Shown here: one piece after another, positions 42,739-43,769 of the stretch | How positions within the stretch are numbered: the stretch's first letter is position 1 | Layout: the number at the start of each line of letters is the position of its first letter | Assembly (NCBI GenBank): GCA_018816105.1 | Contig: JAHIWE010000033.1 | Location: 1 to 43,769, forward strand | DNA: 43,769 bases | Reading direction: 5' to 3' | From: a bacterium | GTDB lineage: Bacteria > Campylobacterota > Campylobacteria > Campylobacterales > Arcobacteraceae | Made by a program: the position numbers and the translations under genes | Notes under the pieces: generated by a model | The model's database searches: none | The model's input: the letters and a program-made list of their open reading frames with translations, nothing else | Told to the model about the DNA's origin: nothing

Positions 42739-43408
42739 ACAAATAATAATTACAGTTATGCTATTAATAGCTGTAATTGCTCTATTTCAATTTAGCGATT
42801 TAGATATATTTATACAAAACTTTTTCTATAACTTTGAATTAAAAGTATGGTTGATAGATAAAGATGAACCTATTTTAAAATTTTTTCTCTATGATGGAAT
42901 GAAGATTTTTCTTATTTTGATTGCTGTTGCAATTTTATTTTCTTTAGTTTTTTTAAGAAAAAAAAGATTAATCCAAGAGTACAAAAAAGGATTAATTATA
43001 GTTTTATTATCAGCTATTTTTGTTCCTTTAATGATTGGTTCATTAAAAGCAATTTCAAATACTCCTTGTCCTTGTAATATTGTAAATTTTAACGGTGTGT
43101 ATCCTGATATAAAAGTTTTTGATTCATATCCAAAGGATTTTATTCAACCTTCAAAAGCAAAATGCTGGCCAGCAGGACATGCAAGTGGTGGTTTTGCACT
43201 AATGGCGCTATTTTTTTTATTTAAAACTCCTAAAAATCAAAAAAAAGCATTAATAGGTGCTTTAATTGTAGGTTGGAGTATGGGTTCATATAAAATGCTT
43301 TTAGGGGATCATTTTTTAAGTCATACCCTTATTACAATGATTATGGCTTGGCTTATTATTTTAATAATAGTAAAATTAACACAATTTAAACAAAGGCAAG
43401 AAACTTGA
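42719..43408 (+). CDS. PAP2-superfamily lipid phosphatase (LpxE-like candidate)
   Basis: The preferred start is ATG 42719, inside the last 20 bases of eptA; a farther in-frame ATG (42662) would add a charged non-membrane leader. The 229-residue protein has about five to six membrane segments and the PAP2 motifs 'CWPAGHASGGFALM' and 'KMLLGDHFLSHTL'. In Helicobacter an LpxE lipid A 1-phosphatase is encoded beside EptA and clears the site that EptA then modifies, so that is the leading guess. Hydrolysis of another lipid phosphate cannot be excluded. Confidence 0.8.
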   Translation: MQKNLTKQIIITVMLLIAVIALFQFSDLDIFIQNFFYNFELKVWLIDKDEPILKFFLYDGMKIFLILIAVAILFSLVFLRKKRLIQEYKKGLIIVLLSAIFVPLMIGSLKAISNTPCPCNIVNFNGVYPDIKVFDSYPKDFIQPSKAKCWPAGHASGGFALMALFFLFKTPKNQKKALIGALIVGWSMGSYKMLLGDHFLSHTLITMIMAWLIILIIVKLTQFKQRQET

Positions 43409-43767
43409 GAAATCAACCAAAATATAATTTCTTTAAAAATACTACTTATGCACTAAAAGGTTTAGTTGATTTAGTAAAAACAGAAACATCATTTAGAATC
43501 GAATTAATTATCACGATTCTTTTACTTCCTGTAATTATATTTATAGATGTAAGTCTTACAAATAAAGCCTTGATGTTTATCTCACTAATGGGAATGATTT
43601 TAGCAGAAGCTACAAATAGTGCCATTGAGCGAGTTGTTGATTTAGTAACTTTAGAACATCATCATATGGCAGGTCGAGCTAAGGATGTTGGGAGTGCTAT
43701 TGTATTTATAAGTATTTTTATATTTGTAATTACTTGGGCTATTGTTCTTATTGATACTTATAACTAA
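43405..43767 (+). CDS. dgkA: Diacylglycerol kinase
   Basis: The 120-residue protein starts at a TTG (43405-43407) that overlaps the TGA of the PAP2 gene, with AAAGG 8 bases upstream. It has three membrane segments and the DgkA signature 'EATNSAIERVVDL', 'HHHMAGRAKDVGSAIVFI'. It phosphorylates diacylglycerol to phosphatidate, recycling the diacylglycerol that EptA releases. The stop (TAA) is within the window, so the gene is complete. Confidence 0.93.
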   Translation: MRNQPKYNFFKNTTYALKGLVDLVKTETSFRIELIITILLLPVIIFIDVSLTNKALMFISLMGMILAEATNSAIERVVDLVTLEHHHMAGRAKDVGSAIVFISIFIFVITWAIVLIDTYN

Positions 43768-43769
43768 TA

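Noticed and set aside
1-43769. CRISPR array, prophage or insertion sequence
   Set aside because: No spaced direct repeats, transposase, integrase or phage structural genes were seen on either strand.

Overview
This is an AT-rich chromosomal segment. The gene content points to Campylobacterota, most likely an Arcobacteraceae member: eptA-phosphatase-dgkA lipid A genes, a rich assimilatory sulfate block, small ORFs typical of that group, TTG starts, and strong TATAAT -10 boxes with weak -35s. This placement rests on recognising protein families, not on a marker tree. No rRNA, tRNA, CRISPR, prophage or insertion sequence was seen. The only selfish-type element is a type II toxin-antitoxin pair. 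No gene-free stretch exceeds 300 bases.

Layout. (1) 1-1957, minus: an aldehyde dehydrogenase (cut by the window edge) and an acetolactate-synthase-like ThDP enzyme, with Fur-box-like palindromes upstream. (2) 2184-5002, plus: a LemA / TPM / TPM(YgcG) membrane operon and a Gph-type HAD phosphatase. (3) 5028-13000: mixed housekeeping and accessory genes. These are a DUF4405 membrane protein, a Rof-like Rho inhibitor, a zinc-ribbon metallopeptidase, a MarR regulator with a Bcr/CflA exporter, a double-domain hemerythrin, an ABM monooxygenase, small orphans, a NIF3 protein and a YefM/RelE-like TA pair. (4) 13112-14724, minus: a YhiN-like flavoprotein and a cupin.

(5) 14933-23495, plus: a sulfur assimilation block of MetY, an Rrf2 regulator without cysteines, CysK, DUF2061, APS reductase CysH, CysD, CysN, a half-length sulfite-reductase-like protein and a class V cysteine-desulfurase-like enzyme. 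Together they would activate sulfate (CysDN), reduce APS to sulfite (CysH) and fix sulfide into cysteine or homocysteine (CysK, MetY). The sulfite-to-sulfide step is the weak point, because the only sulfite-reductase homologue here lacks its catalytic C-terminal half.

(6) 23498-27983: an AAA ATPase behind a long inverted repeat, a membrane metallophosphoesterase and a chemoreceptor ending in an xWxxF-type tail. (7) 28124-38779: two convergent operons form the most interesting system in the window. The plus operon encodes a transglutaminase-DUF2126 (amidoligase-like) protein, a circularly permuted ATP-grasp fused to an alpha-E domain, and a second transglutaminase. The minus operon encodes a free circularly permuted ATP-grasp, a free alpha-E protein and two M14 aspartoacylase/succinylglutamate-desuccinylase-like proteins, one of which has lost its zinc ligands. 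The set looks like a peptide-ligation and peptide-cleavage pathway of unknown product. (8) 39062-43767: TypA/BipA (minus) and, divergently, an eptA - PAP2 phosphatase - dgkA operon for lipid A headgroup remodelling and diacylglycerol recycling.
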